A stretch of 64,000 bases of DNA from Colias croceus (GCF_905220415.1 NC_059547.1:1562501-1626500), one strand, 5' to 3'. Shown: positions 1 through 12,312, counted from the first letter of the stretch. Translations and numbers: made by a program. Notes: a model not told the origin generated them from the letters alone.

Positions 1-356
1 AAGTCTCAAAGAATTGAGATTAGGTTAGGTACATGAGCATTCTGACTGCTACAAACGCAGGTATTTTTGATAAAATAATATAAATATTTAATATTTTTAT
101 CATTTTAGTCTCGTAACTGATATATCAAAAAATATATAAGTTGCCTCTATAAAAAGCTAGTCTGTAATAACTGTCAGACAAACAAAAAGTGTATGTCGCG
201 TATTTCGAATGCAAATTGAAACTTCGCGTTATACTAAACTCGTTCAAAAATCTTGTAAGTTCGTGTAAGCGTTTATGTTAGTGTAATATCAACTTTATTG
301 TTTGCGGTACAATGTGGAAAATCCTTTCATTATAAGATCTCAAAAATATGTTTTAA
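1..356. other. AT-rich non-coding stretch
   Basis: No coding region, RNA gene or recognisable repeat was seen before the Helitron that starts at 357. Confidence 0.5.
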
Positions 357-547
357 TCTATACTAATATTATAAAGCTGAAGAGTTTGTTTGTTTGTTTA
401 TTGAACGCGCTAATCTCAGGAACTACTGTTCGATTTGAAAAATCCTTCGGTGTTAGCCCATTTATCGAGGAAGGTATAGCCTGCATATCATCACGCTAAG
501 ACCAACGGGAGCTGAGCAATGCGGGTAAAACCGCGCGGCACAGCTAA
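357..547 (+). mobile_element. Non-autonomous Helitron (GCTGAAGAG subfamily)
   Basis: The copy starts TCTATACTAATATTATAAAG after an A and ends in CTAA before a T. That fits Helitron rules: 5' TC, 3' CTRR, insertion between A and T, no target duplication. It shares internal blocks (CTAATCTCAGGAACTACT, CCCATTTATCGAGGAAGG, ACCGCG near the end) with copies at 4750, 15597, 25741, 27272, 52798, 58360 and 61262. A 65-codon open frame across it is not a gene, because it follows the repeat. Confidence 0.75.
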
Positions 548-991
548 TAAGATATACATTTGATTTTGTTTATGAGAGGAAAGATTTTATATTAATTGAC
601 TGTTACGATTTTAATAAAAAACTACACCGCTGTTTTTTTTTCTTACTTTTGTGGCTTTATAAAGCTTCATCTATATTAAAGAACCTATATTTTTGATCCA
701 TAGTCAGTTTCATATCACTATCATTCATTCCGTAAAATAAATAATATAACTTTATCATTTACTAAACACGTCACGTATCTTTACAATGAATATTTTTTAT
801 AAAAATGTTAACATTCAAGCCAAACAAAAAAAAAAATATGTCTGCATAATATTTACACAAAAATATTATTTAAAATCGTTCGTTATTCCCGTAACTTTTA
901 TTACATAGTAATTCTTGTAACATTTCGAGTACTAAGTGCTACAAAACACACGGAGCATATAAATCGTGACAGTTAAACGAGGTCTATATTT
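548..991. other. AT-rich non-coding stretch
   Basis: Nothing is recognisable here except a TATA-like block at 958-964. That block sits 28 bp from the heat-shock element array and would lie downstream of it for leftward transcription. Confidence 0.5.
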
Positions 992-1024
992 TTCTAGAAC
1001 GTTCTAGAACATTCCAGAACATTC
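992..1024. promoter_or_regulatory. Heat-shock element array (seven alternating TTC/GAA subsites)
   Basis: TTC at 992, GAA at 997, TTC at 1002, GAA at 1007, TTC at 1012, GAA at 1017 and TTC at 1022 alternate at exact 5-bp spacing. This is the nTTCnnGAAn grammar bound by heat-shock factor trimers; three subsites are the usual minimum. A TATA-like block lies 28 bp to the left (958-964), so the arrangement best suits leftward transcription starting near 925-935. A weaker TTTAAATTATTA block near 1050 could serve rightward transcription. No heat-shock protein ORF is visible on either side within the window. Confidence 0.8.
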
Positions 1025-2156
1025 GAGTTATGTTTATCTAACGTAAACATTTTAAATTATTACCATTTACTCGGTACATTCGCTCTGCACATCGTAACAC
1101 AAGGAGCGTGTACAGCTGAGGCACTTTCTTTAGCATAATATAATAAATAGGATTTGGGTTCTTTATACAAGACGATACGATATCGGGTGGATTTGTTTTT
1201 GTGCAATAAATAATTTTAGCATCATAATTTGTCTTAGTTCATAGGAATATAGCTTGATGTGAGAAGGAAGAATTTTACTATAAACTATGTTATTTATAAC
1301 GCTTATCTTAGACATTAAAAAAATATATAAATAAGCTTAAGCTTCACGGCATAAGTATATCATATACTGTGCGTATATGCTTAAGTTTTTATACCATTAA
1401 TCAACCAGAGATCTTTTTTTATTACCCTTTTAATGTCGAATACAGGAAAATAACTTTTGTTTGTAACAATAATATTAAAAAAAAGCATACCGTCAAGTCA
1501 CTGAACTGTTAAAGCTTTTGCTGCGTCGACATCAGACTTTTTTTTAAATTAAGTACCTACTTCTCTCGTACTCCTACTGTCCCGTAGAAGCATAGTACAC
1601 ACGGCAGCTGTAAACACATCACCTGTATATATATACATACCTGTAAACATATGCTATATTTCACACAACACATTCATTGGGTTGGCTATCCCCCTTTTAT
1701 TTTTAATTTTTGCCTTTGTATAAATTTTCTTTTTGTTTTAACCTTTATCTAGACCACAATGTATTAAGGGAAGGGACTGGCTTTCTTAACACAGGCTATG
1801 CCTAGCAAGAGAGCCAGAGCCTCATAATCAATATTGTATATCTTAAAGGTGAAATAACGATTTATTTTATTATTTATTATTATTATATTTATATAAATAT
1901 AGCATACACGAACTACTCACTAACTCTATCTCTCAATACCCGCAAGCATCATTTTATCGTAATCGTATCCTCTAAAACGGCTCGTCCATTTCGATTTAGC
2001 CAGTGTAGTTGCAGCAAACAGAACGCAGCCCGTATCGGTTGTTCCGAACTGTGCACGTCAATACAAACCAATATACCGGTTTATTTGTACAATTAGTGAA
2101 TTAGATTTGTGCTGTTATAATTATGAAATGGTGGCAGAGGGATTTTTGTACCTCGT
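1025..2156. other. AT-rich non-coding stretch
   Basis: No ORF or classified repeat. The block at 1775-1830 (GACTGGCTTTC ... GAGAGCCAGAGCC) is more GC-rich than its surroundings and may be an old LINE tail, but I cannot classify it. Confidence 0.4.
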
Positions 2157-2263
2157 ATTTATTTATGAATCTTTATTGATGTAAAAATTATACAATTATA
2201 AACTAAGAACACATTTAAATAATTGGCGGTCTTATCGACATGTAGCGATTTCTTCCAGACAAC
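2157..2263 (-). repeat. LINE 3'-tail remnant, copy 1
   Basis: Read on the minus strand, GGTTGTCTGGAAGAAATCGC is followed by a GATAAGACCGCC block and an AT-rich run ending near an AATAAAT repeat. The same order occurs in a better-preserved copy at 56291-56426. The hairpin-forming GATCxCTT..AAGTGAT core and the simple-repeat tail suggest a non-LTR retrotransposon 3' UTR, 5'-truncated. The family is unassigned. Confidence 0.55.
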
Positions 2264-2823
2264 CAGACGTACACAGATAAACAAAATTAAAAGAGAAGAG
2301 TTGTGTATAATGTAAGGATAAGTAAAATGTACATGATATAAAATATAGTCCGAGTATATTGGAGCACACAATATTATTACTAGAAAAAACAGATCCGTTT
2401 CTTGGAAGAGTGGAAAAGTGTTTGATAAATTAAAGTAGGATATAAAGGCAAGTTGCTCAACTCTGGCGTGTAGTAAATGAAATAATTTTGATAACAATTT
2501 GTAAGGGAATAGGTTTATAAGTGTAGGTTATTATATAGTTCAAGCTTTGGTACCTACCAAGAAGCTTATATCTAATACACTGGAGATTTCAGTATGAACA
2601 TTTAACTTGTAACAAGAAAATATGACATTGAATGACGCCTGTATGTTTTTTTTATCCCTTTCACACCTAACTTGGTCACCCCCACACAAAGCTTCAGCTA
2701 AGCTTCTTGGTACCTACATTTGCTCTGCGAGATGCCAAATAATTTAAACAAATTATTTTATTTATAACTATTTCAGATGCGGTGTTACATTACAATCTAA
2801 ACTACCAATACCAGAAAAGTCTA

Positions 2824-2962
2824 AGGGTGCTTTTCCACCAATAATGTACGAGCTGTGAAGCTATGAATGTGTTTTTACCAATAGTATCGCTTCAAACGCT
2901 AAATGAAGCGATATGATTGGCTCGTTACAAACACATTCCTAAAAGCAAAGGAAAAGCACCCT
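2824..2962. mobile_element. Small palindromic MITE with TA flanks
   Basis: AGGGTGCTTTTCC at the left end is matched by GGAAAAGCACCCT at the right, with TA on each outer side (2822-2823 and 2963-2964). Internal hairpins (ATCGCTTCA...TGAAGCGAT and AATGTGTTT...AAACACATT) make most of the 139 bp self-complementary. It has no coding capacity and would rely on a transposase in trans. A TA duplication suggests the Tc1/mariner group, though a TWA site (PIF/Harbinger) cannot be excluded. Confidence 0.65.
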
Positions 2963-4031
2963 TACACATTAAATTTATTCTGAATTTGAATTGTCTGAAA
3001 CGTTTCCAGCATAACTATATTCAATGTTCATTGTCTAATCCAGCTAAGAAATTAGATAAACCTTCTAGTGCTTTCAACCTACATAACTTCTTCAATTAGA
3101 TCTTTGACTGCTTCGTAGAACTTCAATTAGTAACCATGGAAGATTTTATAGTCAATTCAATTCTAATAATAGTTTGACTGAATGTAGTTTACGAATACAG
3201 ATATTGATTTTAGTTTATGTATCTGTATCTATTTCTATCATGATATACCTAAGTGCTTAAATCTATTTCGTTATAAAGGGTTAAACTTCAGTAACAATGA
3301 CCATTATCAAGATCATTATAAATTGTATCTATGAATTAGCCAACTTTACATTATTTCGTATTTAGTTTATCCAATGGTTAAAAGCTAAATGTAACTCTGT
3401 TCTCTACTATGAATTTAAGATTTTTTTAGCTATGCGTAATCAGATGAAATGAGTATCTTATCTATTGAATGAAACAGAAGTTTTCTTTAAATCATGCAAA
3501 TCATTTCTTATTGTCATTTAACAAAATATAAAATCCTCTCATATCAAAACCCTGTTCTACTCGTGCTTTACGTATAAGGATTGCGAAAACAAACACAAAT
3601 AACATTTATAAATGTAAGAAAAATCTAATCAAAGCTGAAGGGTACAATTATACATAAATACGCTGTCCGCTCCGCCTATCTCAAACCACATCCCCACATT
3701 TCAGTGACGCCTACGGCTGGTTGATTTAGTAAGTAACTTCATCATAGGTGTAATTTACATTCCAGAATTAACAGGCTGTAGCTTATCTATTATTGAATTA
3801 GGCTGAAATAATTTCGTTCTACATGCACCCACGCCTGTATGCTAGGCTTCATAATATTTTCTTAATGGTAACTGATATACTGAGACAGATATTATGGTTC
3901 TATACATCTACATTGGATATTGTGTGAAAAGACTTATAGATAGTTTGTTAAAGAAATCAAAAGGGGGCTGTTTTAAATATTTTAGTTTGAACGTGATAGT
4001 AAGGACTCTACATAAGTAAATAATTATTAAA
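2963..4031. other. Non-coding stretch without recognised features
   Basis: AT-rich; only shadow ORFs of about 60 codons. Nothing identified. Confidence 0.4.
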
Positions 4032-4210
4032 TACTGGCGGTTCGCCCCGGCTTCGCCCGTGGTACATATTTCGAAATAAAAGGTAGCCTATGTTCTTTCT
4101 CAGGGCCTAAAGATTGTCTGTGCTAAATTTCATCAAAATCGGTTGAGAGGTTTAAGCGAGAAAGTAACAGACAGACAGATAGACTTTTGCATTTATAATA
4201 TTAGTAGGGA
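4032..4210 (-). mobile_element. Non-autonomous Helitron, Lep1-like (PROSITE-like hairpin eroded)
   Basis: On the minus strand the copy starts TCCCTACTAATATTATAAATGC after an A (T at 4211 on the plus strand). It carries the CTGTCTGTCTGTTACTTTC-type block and ends with a degraded GGGCGAAGCCGGGGCG hairpin whose final CTAG has mutated. It is related to copies at 24722, 47828 and 56937. Confidence 0.65.
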
Positions 4211-4749
4211 TTAGCCAGTTACAAAGACAATTAGAAAAGTAAGGGTTCGATATTATAATTTATAGGTGTATTTTTTTAAATGTTTATAGCATTAAAAAAA
4301 TAAAATTATAAAAAATATTTTAAATTTATCAAGGTGAAAGTAGTTGGATCAAAAAAACAACGTCTGAACAGAAGGCACGATGGCGTATAGAAATTCGAAT
4401 TCAAAATGTTTATTTTTCCATACACTGTAAGCCATATTGTCCCATAAACCGGCATTAACAATCAGCAAAATCGATTGAAACTCAATACGAATTGTTTAAT
4501 CGAATAGCCGTCAGTCATATCATCAGCTTACATGTTTGAAATGGACTCGACTCGATTATTGGGAATCGATATTGGTATTGTCTGAACATCGACTTCAATC
4601 AGTATTAGTTGGCTGCGATTGCTCGAGCCTTGTAAGTGATTTGCGAAGATTGCTTTTCGTAACCAAGTCCGAAGTCAAAGGCGAAAAGTAAGTACTGTTT
4701 CTTATGTTTGCGTAGGAGTTTGTGTAGGTACTTAAAAAAGTGAATAAAG

Positions 4750-4936
4750 ATACTAATGTAAAGCTGAAGAGTTTGTTTGCTTAAACGCGCTAATCTCAGG
4801 AAATACTGGTCCGATTTGAAAAATTATTTCGGTGTTAGATAGCCCATGTATCGAGGAAGGCTATAGGCTAATATCATCACGCTAAGACCAACAGTAGCAG
4901 AGCAATGCGAGTGAACCGCAGAGCACAGCTAACTAG
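4750..4936 (+). mobile_element. Non-autonomous Helitron (GCTGAAGAG subfamily)
   Basis: TACTAAT, GCTGAAGAGTTTGTTTG, CGCGCTAATCTCAGGAA and the TCGAGGAAGGCTATAGGC block occur in the same order as in the 357 copy. The end is CTAA or CTAG within GCTAACTAGC, so the exact 3' terminus is uncertain. Confidence 0.65.
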
Positions 4937-5245
4937 CTGTTTTATTAGTAACTACTAATAATAATTAATTGTTACATTTCAATGTAGTATTACGTTGTAT
5001 AAGTACAATTATATCTACAATATCTATTAAAGTGTTTTCTTGAATTTTTTAGCGGAGTTAAATAAAAAAGTTTTGAAATTTAAGGCATTTTAAATATCTT
5101 TAACATTTAATTTACTATACGTGGTCATCCTCACTGTGTAAAATAGAAAACACGTTGTAAAAATGTTAAACAGGTACTCATTTTGACTACCAAAATTGAT
5201 AATGCTTTATTTTATTACCAAACGGATAAAGTCTTAATACATTTA

Positions 5246-5324
5246 GGGCCGATTTTTCAACCCAATGGTAGTTTAATACGTTAATCGATGAATAAGTTTA
5301 AACCAACAATTGAAAAATCAGCCC
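5246..5324. mobile_element. 79-bp MITE with TTA duplication (PIF/Harbinger-like)
   Basis: GGGCCGATTTTTCAA at the left is inverted as TTGAAAAATCAGCCC at the right, flanked by TTA at 5243-5245 and 5325-5327. A three-base TWA duplication is typical of the PIF/Harbinger superfamily. A longer relative with the same ends lies at 48697-48889. Confidence 0.75.
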
Positions 5325-5327
5325 TTA

Positions 5328-7287
5328 GAGCACCAATTTACTATCTTTATAGTTCAAAATAAGCATTGGAAATTGTGCTAGTGTCGTTAAAAAAGCATTA
5401 TACCGTTAAGTACCTGTATTGAATTAAGAATTCTCTATAATATTTAATATCAGAACTAGATTCCTACTGCTATTCAGATAATATTAATGCCGAAGGAACT
5501 CTATATTTACATAATACCTACGTTATAATTTTTTTAGCAGATTTTAGTATCAACTTATTATTTCTTTATGCATGTATTCTTTTGCATGATTAAATTCGTT
5601 TTACTTAAAAAGTCTATGTACCTATAGTTTAAGTTATGAAAGAAAACTATCGACTTTCATAAATTTTACTGTCACACATATTTTAGTGCCAAGGAAGAAT
5701 TCTTCCTGCAGTACAATATTTACCCCCTATAACTTCCTTTTTATATGCAATTCTTGGCAAATTTGCGCCTTGCCATGTCTACGATATTGGGCATAAATGT
5801 TGAGACGGAATAATATATGACGTCATCATAAATTCAATGATAGGCTTATCAGACGACATTCGTAGCGGACATACAACCAGTTATTTGTGACCTGCGATAA
5901 GCTGAAGTTATTTCATGTATATGGGTCAAGATACAATGGACAATCAGGAGACAATCTTTGCCAGTGGTTCTTGGCCCTTAATAAGCTTGATAACGTTTAA
6001 AAGAGGGGATCAGCTTACAATTGATGGCAGGGTCTGTCACTCCCGCAATTTGGAGTCCTATTACTCGTATTATATATCTGTTTTTCGAAAGGGGCAAAGA
6101 TTAAGAATTAAATAGATGTATCGTGTATTTAATGGCAATGTACAAATTAATAATAGTGGCTGGTAAAGCTGATTAGTTAAATTATTGCACTGTTGATATT
6201 TATTTTATTTTATTATCTATATATTATATCTAAGAGCTTTTTTTATACGGATAACAAAATTATCTGAAGGCAAATAAATTATATATTCATTTATATTCCT
6301 TTTGGTCTTTGTACTAGTATAATATTTTATTTATCATTTGCGTTCATAAAAATAATAAAACATTTTTAATATAATAATAATAATAATAAATCATTTCGTA
6401 ATAACTTATAAGGGCATACATTTTCTACATATTTGTTTTGAAATGTTATTAATGCCTAATTGAGTAAATATGTACCTTCACACATGGTTGAAGCAAATAA
6501 ATATTGAATTTGGTTTGAGGTCGGCTCTTTGATGTTTTTACACCGCCTTCCTAAACATGAACGTTATTTTTTTAAATACTTTTTTTGCACGAGTACTTTT
6601 ATTTGCATCTACGCAATTGCGTGTTTTCAAATAATTTAACGGTTTATTCAATGGAAATTTTGATGTTAATTTATCCTCTTCGAATTATAGAGCTATTAGC
6701 GATAACTCGAATCAATTAGGTTCTTTACTTTTTATTACGTCCACGTCGCTCTTCAATATAGTCTAATAGTGTTTAATAACCTTCGATTTGACCTACCAAT
6801 TTTAATATTGTACCTATTTGAAATGTTCTACGTAAAATTAAATTTTGAATCTAAGTACATCAAAATAGAAGAAAAGGTCAGCTGCTGCAAAAGGCTGTTT
6901 TCTTTTTGCTGCCTATAAACTATATAATATAATTTATAAAATTATGGGCCAAATACTCCAGATTCAATTTCTACCTATTCATAAATAAATTTAACTCAGA
7001 AGATTCTGGAATGTCACAAACATCTTACAGCGTATAATGCATCAATCACAGTGGCGCATCTGTTTAATTAATTAAATAATCTTTGGCATTCGTCTAATAG
7101 TCTTGTTCTGCAGTCAAAGGAGGAATTACACCGTCAATGCCGTGCCAAATAAACAAAGAGTCGTTTAATTGGATAGAACCGTTCGATGTCATAAAACTAA
7201 TGGACTTATTTGTTTGTTAAATTGTTTTTGAAATAAGATAGGAACATATAACGGCTATTTCTATAGGTCATTAATGCTTATCAAGAT
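5328..7287. other. Non-coding stretch, 2 kb
   Basis: AT-rich. An (AAT)n microsatellite lies near 6370-6390 and a 16-bp palindrome AGGAAGAATTCTTCCT at 5692-5707. A 66-codon ORF at 5915-6115 has no recognisable domain and is probably chance. Confidence 0.4.
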
Positions 7288-7302
7288 AGGATGACTTTAT
7301 GT

Positions 7303-7631
7303 CACCGGATGGTGGAACGGGGATATAATCCATCATCCGGTGCGGAGAGGCGGCGTGAGAAGTGTTCCACTCACGCCGCCCCCCTAGGAAGGTAGACCTG
7401 GCGGCCTCCCGCCACATTCGCGTTGGGCCTGGAGATAGGCTGCCGCTGACGGGTCCGCGGACGCGGTTCTACCGAATACCCGCGGCCCCGTCTATAAAGC
7501 GGCACGGCGGAACACAGTGGAGTTTAGTCGGTAGGTCCCTGCACTCAGCAGGGTGAGTCCGACATAGCCCAGGGCTCTTTCCCCGAGTGCCCTGGGTATG
7601 CTTAAATGCATTCTCCACTATATAAAAAAAA
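7303..7631 (+). mobile_element. GC-rich short non-LTR element, copy 1, with 15-bp target duplication
   Basis: The insert is flanked by AGGATGACTTTATGT at 7288-7302 and again at 7632-7646 and ends in a short A tail after TATGCTTAAATGCAT. Its left end folds (CACCGGATGGTGGA ... TCCATCATCCGGTG), as does GGCGGCGTGAG ... CTCACGCCGCC. The long variable-length TSD and the A tail indicate target-primed reverse transcription, so this is a 5'-truncated LINE or a SINE mobilised by one. It shares CGGAACACAGTGG, GTCGGTAGG, TCCGACATA and the 3'-terminal hairpin with copies at 12313 and 25362. A 64-codon ORF inside it is chance. Confidence 0.85.
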
Positions 7632-7859
7632 AGGATGACTTTATGTATTTTAAATTTGGATATTCTACGCTTTTACTTTTATTTTTCCGATATAGTTCAT
7701 GAGAAAAAACAGTAATTTATAGAAAGTACCTACATAAATAAGTAAATGTGCGTCAAAATCAAATGCGTATTTCATTTCAACATTTTAGTCAAAGTGTCTA
7801 AATAAAGTTACTGTACTTGCATATCGTATTTTAGCTTTTTAGTATAAATTCATGTATTA

Positions 7860-8031
7860 ATATATATAAATCTCGTTTCACAATGTTTGTCCTCAATGGA
7901 CTCCTTAACCACTTAACCAATTATAATAAAATTCGCACACCATGTGCAGTTCGATCCAACTTGAGAGATAGGATAGTTTAAATCTCAAATATTTTTAGAG
8001 AAAGCGGGCGAAGCCGCGGGCGGTAAGCTAG
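7860..8031 (+). mobile_element. Non-autonomous Helitron (GCGGTAAGCTAG end)
   Basis: The right end GCGGGCGAAGCCGCGGGCGG, followed by TAAGCTAG and then T, is the characteristic Helitron 3' hairpin plus CTAG. The 5' end is indistinct and placed near 7860 from the start of the shared AT-rich block. Confidence 0.65.
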
Positions 8032-9444
8032 TTTTATCATATAATACAACCATTCAGTTGCTGAAAAAACACAAGTCATGAAGATTTTGTTCAACGGTGG
8101 CTGAACTCAGTCCCTCTGGCTTAATAAATTCACTACTGCGTCGGAACGTTATATTACTAAGTATTATACTAATAGTACAAACAATTCTTTACTTTAATAT
8201 CTAATTCACAAGCATCTTTTTTAAACAAAACTACTAACGTTTCAGTAGAAATATCATTCTTTAATCCTCTATGTAATAAACGATACAACGAACTTTATAA
8301 AAATCTTTATGAAATTAAAACATTTTGCATCAGTTTTGGTATCTCTGAATACTGTGTCCGTTATAACTTTCCCCTGCACGGTTGTTATGAACTCTTGTCT
8401 GTGTTACTGCAAAACTTGGAACAGAAACTATGGAGTAGTATATTGGTCGTATTTTTATATTTAAGACTTTTTCATTATTGAATATTGAAAAAATACTATG
8501 TACCTACCGAGTAAAGGTTTTAACAAGTTTTCTTACTCTGTTAAGTTAACAAATATAGTTTTACTTATTTAAATACGCATTATCATCACTTTATAGATAA
8601 TATATAACACTCTCATTAAGACATTACTCAAAATAGTAACTACCTACAACTAAATAAAAATTAAACTATTTAACTCAAGAATAAATAAACTTTTTTCTAA
8701 AATGCCCAATTCTACCAATAGTCAGTAACATAAGAAACTTGCGGCCCGGGCATCGCCTTATCAACGTGGGCCTCCAGGGCATCGAGTTGCTAACTAAATT
8801 TACCGTTTGTATTGAAATTTATCCTCTTAAATGCCCCGGAGTTACTGCAATTACTTATCTGAGGCGTAAAAATTTGGAAAGTTATTTTAAGCTTGTTTTT
8901 GTGTTTTGGAGAATTTTGGAATAATGAATATCAAAAGGGCTCTATTGTTACCAACCTCAAAGGTAAAGATTTATTTGTTGACAAATTAAAGTTCCTTAAT
9001 ATCGCTTTACTCTACGCTATAAATTAATTTGTTAAAATTTAATCAAATCGAAATATATTTAGTAAATAATAAGCTTTCTGTTAATTACTCGTACATAATG
9101 GATATGAAATTAATAATGATAATATTATGATAATATCATTTTTTATTTTTTAAAATATTAATTTTGAACATAAACAGACATTTTACTCCATTGTGCTATA
9201 AAACGTGAGTACTTACTCACGTTATATTATGTCGATGTAAAAGAAGTTGTTTCAAAGGATTTAAATTATTTAAAAAAATACAAAATTAGTATTTGTGTAT
9301 AACAAAATAATTAGTATTTCCCCTCTTGTAATATTAGGTACAATCTCGCACAAAAGCTTTAGGTATAATTAAATGCCGTAGCACTAGATTCAGGTTAGAC
9401 ATAAAGGGTGCTAAATACAAAGGGACTGTAAATCGTTAACATAT
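8032..9444. other. Non-coding stretch
   Basis: AT-rich. A 61-codon open frame at 8739-8924 has somewhat higher GC in its first half, but no domain or conserved motif was seen. Confidence 0.4.
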
Positions 9445-9459
9445 CCCTAAAAGTCACGC

Positions 9460-9782
9460 TTGAAAGCCATGGTATCCCTACGGCCGTATCTACCACGGAG
9501 CCTCGTTTACACGGGCAAGAACCTCTATTGTCTTATTCTCAACTTTCACTGCGACACGACGAATTTCTTGCGGACCATACATTGCGTGTACTTCAAGACA
9601 TTGTTTACTTTGTTCGGCACAAACTGCGCAATGTATTGCTTGAAATGTTTTGTCTTCGACTTTTCGTTATGCGGCTTTAGCGACGATATTCTGGTTTTTT
9701 GACATATCTCGCTAATCCCGGGGTTTTGTAACAAGGATAAGGGATCAGATTGGAGGACAAGAAGGGTCAATCCCGCTGGCAT
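9460..9782 (-). CDS. Exon-like region with overlapping open frames on both strands, function unknown
   Basis: The block has markedly higher GC at every third base than its surroundings. It reads open on the minus strand (9782 down to 9546, 78 codons, lysine-rich: NEKSKTKHFKQYIAQFVPNK) and on the plus strand (9460-9702, 80 codons, cysteine- and phenylalanine-rich). The two frames share their third codon positions, so compositional bias cannot decide between them. The minus frame has the more ordinary soluble-protein composition, hence the strand chosen. No domain is recognised and no convincing splice sites or poly(A) signal could be assigned. It could be a lost exon, a transposon fragment or chance. 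Confidence 0.2.
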
Positions 9783-11142
9783 ACATGAATATTTCTGAAT
9801 GTTTAGTTTTATAAAAATGTCAGGGCAAATGCCAGCAGCATATTGTCGCGAATCGCATGTATTATCATATTTTACGATATTTCGTTTCGTTTGCGAATAT
9901 ACGCTGAAGTGCTCTTACCTTTTTATGGCAATGTTCTCTGGTACTAGGGAAATATTATATTTTTTATAAATATTTCGCTCGAATTCCTGTGTGTGACTGC
10001 GGATAGCTATTTTTTTTTATTTATCTACAGAAAATTGGTCTTTTAGTTCCGTATAATAGAGTCTATAAATATAATATATTAAGGTTTTAAAATTTACCAA
10101 AGCTCAGTTAAAGTTCTTTATGTAAATACTAAAAAAATCCATATATTTTATAACTTTGCGTGTTCTAGCCACAGTGATACAGATATACAATAATAATGTA
10201 ATGACTTGTAGTTGGGTTATTATCATATGTTTTTTATGTGACCAATTCTGAATTGTTGATTTAAAAACAAAAAAAGTATTTTATCTAGCTTCAGTCTTCA
10301 GATACGGAGCCCAAAAACTTAAACAAAATAAAAATATTAAAGCTTCTGTATTCTGTTCGGATGTTATCGTATTTATCAATAGTTTTAACACAAAAAATTG
10401 AACAGTGATTCCAAATTTTAAATCGTTCTATTTGTTTCTGGAAAAAGATATACGCAAAAATAGAGATATTTCTAACTCATAACTTTTTTTGTTAAACTAG
10501 TTCTTGTAACTTAAGTTTAGATAAGAAATATAATTTTACAATCTTTTCGAGAACAAAACTAGCTTAGAGGTAACTTTCTCTTCATATTATGTGCAATATT
10601 ATTAAAATAAAACTCTTGTGTCGCAACTTTGAATTTTGATAAGGAAGAAAGCTTGGTTTTTTTTATAAATTAATTATTTTATGTAATAAAAATAAACAGT
10701 ATATAAATAAACGTCCCGCATACATTTAAATATTGCTTAAAACAAGTATTTACTTGAAGAGTTAGCGACTTTCACCAAACCACGAGGCCAATTTTAATTT
10801 TAAATACCAAGTCTGTTTCAAATCAAATTACTTCTGAGGAATGTACTTATTCTTGTTATATTGAAACGATAACGTTTTAGTGACAATTTTTTTGTAATAT
10901 CACTTTACGGTTTTCTTTTGATTTTACGCGAGTAAAATTAGAAATTAAAGATTTAACGCGACTTATTCATTAGGTATATTACTATCCCGTTTCGCACACT
11001 ATGCATCGAATCTAGAAATCTACACGACTTGCACACAATGAAGACCATCGAGAAGCCTATAGGTGTTGTTATCGAGTTTGTGGGTAGTGATGACCACAAC
11101 ATCAGATGTGTCACTTCCTAGTAATTCTGCCATGAGAAAAAA
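9783..11142. other. Non-coding stretch
   Basis: AT-rich with several poly(A)/poly(T) runs; nothing recognised. Confidence 0.4.
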
Positions 11143-11309
11143 AGACGTGTGGCACTCGAGGACTGCCGCGGTAAAGCTATTGCATGCTATGCCTTCAAGC
11201 CACACCTCCGTGCCCGTCGGAGTGGGGAACGTGAGGTTTTTTCGTTACGGAATTTCTAGATTCGGTCCCCTCGCTCAAGGCCCGCGATAGAAGCTATGCA
11301 ATAGCTTAA
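11143..11309 (+). repeat. Unclassified interspersed repeat B, copy 1
   Basis: Nearly the same sequence recurs inverted at 16131-16290. Within it AAGCTATTGCAT (11174-11185) is inverted as ATGCAATAGCTT (11296-11307), which would suit a TIR. However, homology between the copies continues about 30 bp outside on one side (GACGTGTGGCACTC), so those may not be the true ends. Open frames of about 75 codons across both copies are conserved only because the repeat is. The superfamily is unknown. Confidence 0.6.
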
Positions 11310-12299
11310 AAGTAAATGCGAGTAATCGCCCGTTTATCTGGCCCTTATAAGTTTATCGAATCTCCACTTAAGCTAGCATTATAGCTCACCACTCGACCAT
11401 AACATCAAAGGGTTTCCACGGAAGAGGGTCGTAAATTAAACAAAATTTCCATAATAAGACGCCCCAAAGTCAAAGGGTCAGTAAAGTGTTTAAGTAAATT
11501 ATATTGTCAAAATGTTAACAACCGAATTTGTTAACTAGCTACGCAAAGAACGTTCTAAACCTTATTTATGTTGCCAATTCATAAAGATAAATAAAAAATA
11601 CTTTTTAGAATATTTATATTGTTATAAAGCAATTGTTAAATTGGAATATTTTATTATAATTTCATTCGATTCAGAATAAATTTAAGGTTGTAACAAAATC
11701 GACAGCTGGTGTAAGTTTATAATTGAATAAGTAAATAAGTTGAGAAAAAACTTTCTTGCAAACACATCGGTAATTAAGAAGTTAGCTCATCTTCATCGCG
11801 CTGAACAACAATGAATACTACTTTATACTGAGAGATCCCGAAAGACTGCTCTTGCTCTATGTTCATTTGATGTAAATCCACCGTAAGCGAATCAATTTGA
11901 TAACATTTAAATACTTTAACATGAAGAAGAATAATAAATCTAATTTTAGTAGCACTTAATGTGTATCACAGTTTATACGGTATCTTAGCGTAATGATAAG
12001 GATTCCAGTCTTTTAAGCTTTCTTAAGGTAATAAATAGTGTTTATTCGTATTCGTGAATTTTGTGTATTGCATCTATAAATTGTTCAGGTGCTAGTGTTG
12101 GATTTGCATTTGTAAAATTCCTTAGTTTATTTCTATCTTCAATTTTCAATTAAATATTATCAATTTATCATGTTATTATCATCGTAACAGTTTGTAAAAT
12201 AAAATTTACTGAGTAACCAAGTAAGAAGTTGTGGCTGCGTGAAAGATAATAGCCAGACTAAAATGCATGCCTTTTATTTAATAAGGTAAAAGAGGCTTG
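11310..12299. other. Non-coding stretch
   Basis: AT-rich; no ORF or repeat recognised. The right end (about 12190-12299) is probably the eroded left part of the Helitron that ends at 12558. Confidence 0.35.
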
Positions 12300-12312
12300 A
12301 GTGACATAGCCT

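Noticed and set aside
2159..2497. 112-codon minus-strand frame
   Set aside because: Starts outside and ends inside a LINE tail; hydrophobic composition is that of translated AT-rich DNA.
5818..5825. CRE-like TGACGTCA (also at 24387)
   Set aside because: An 8-base motif is expected about once per 65 kb by chance; no gene is nearby.
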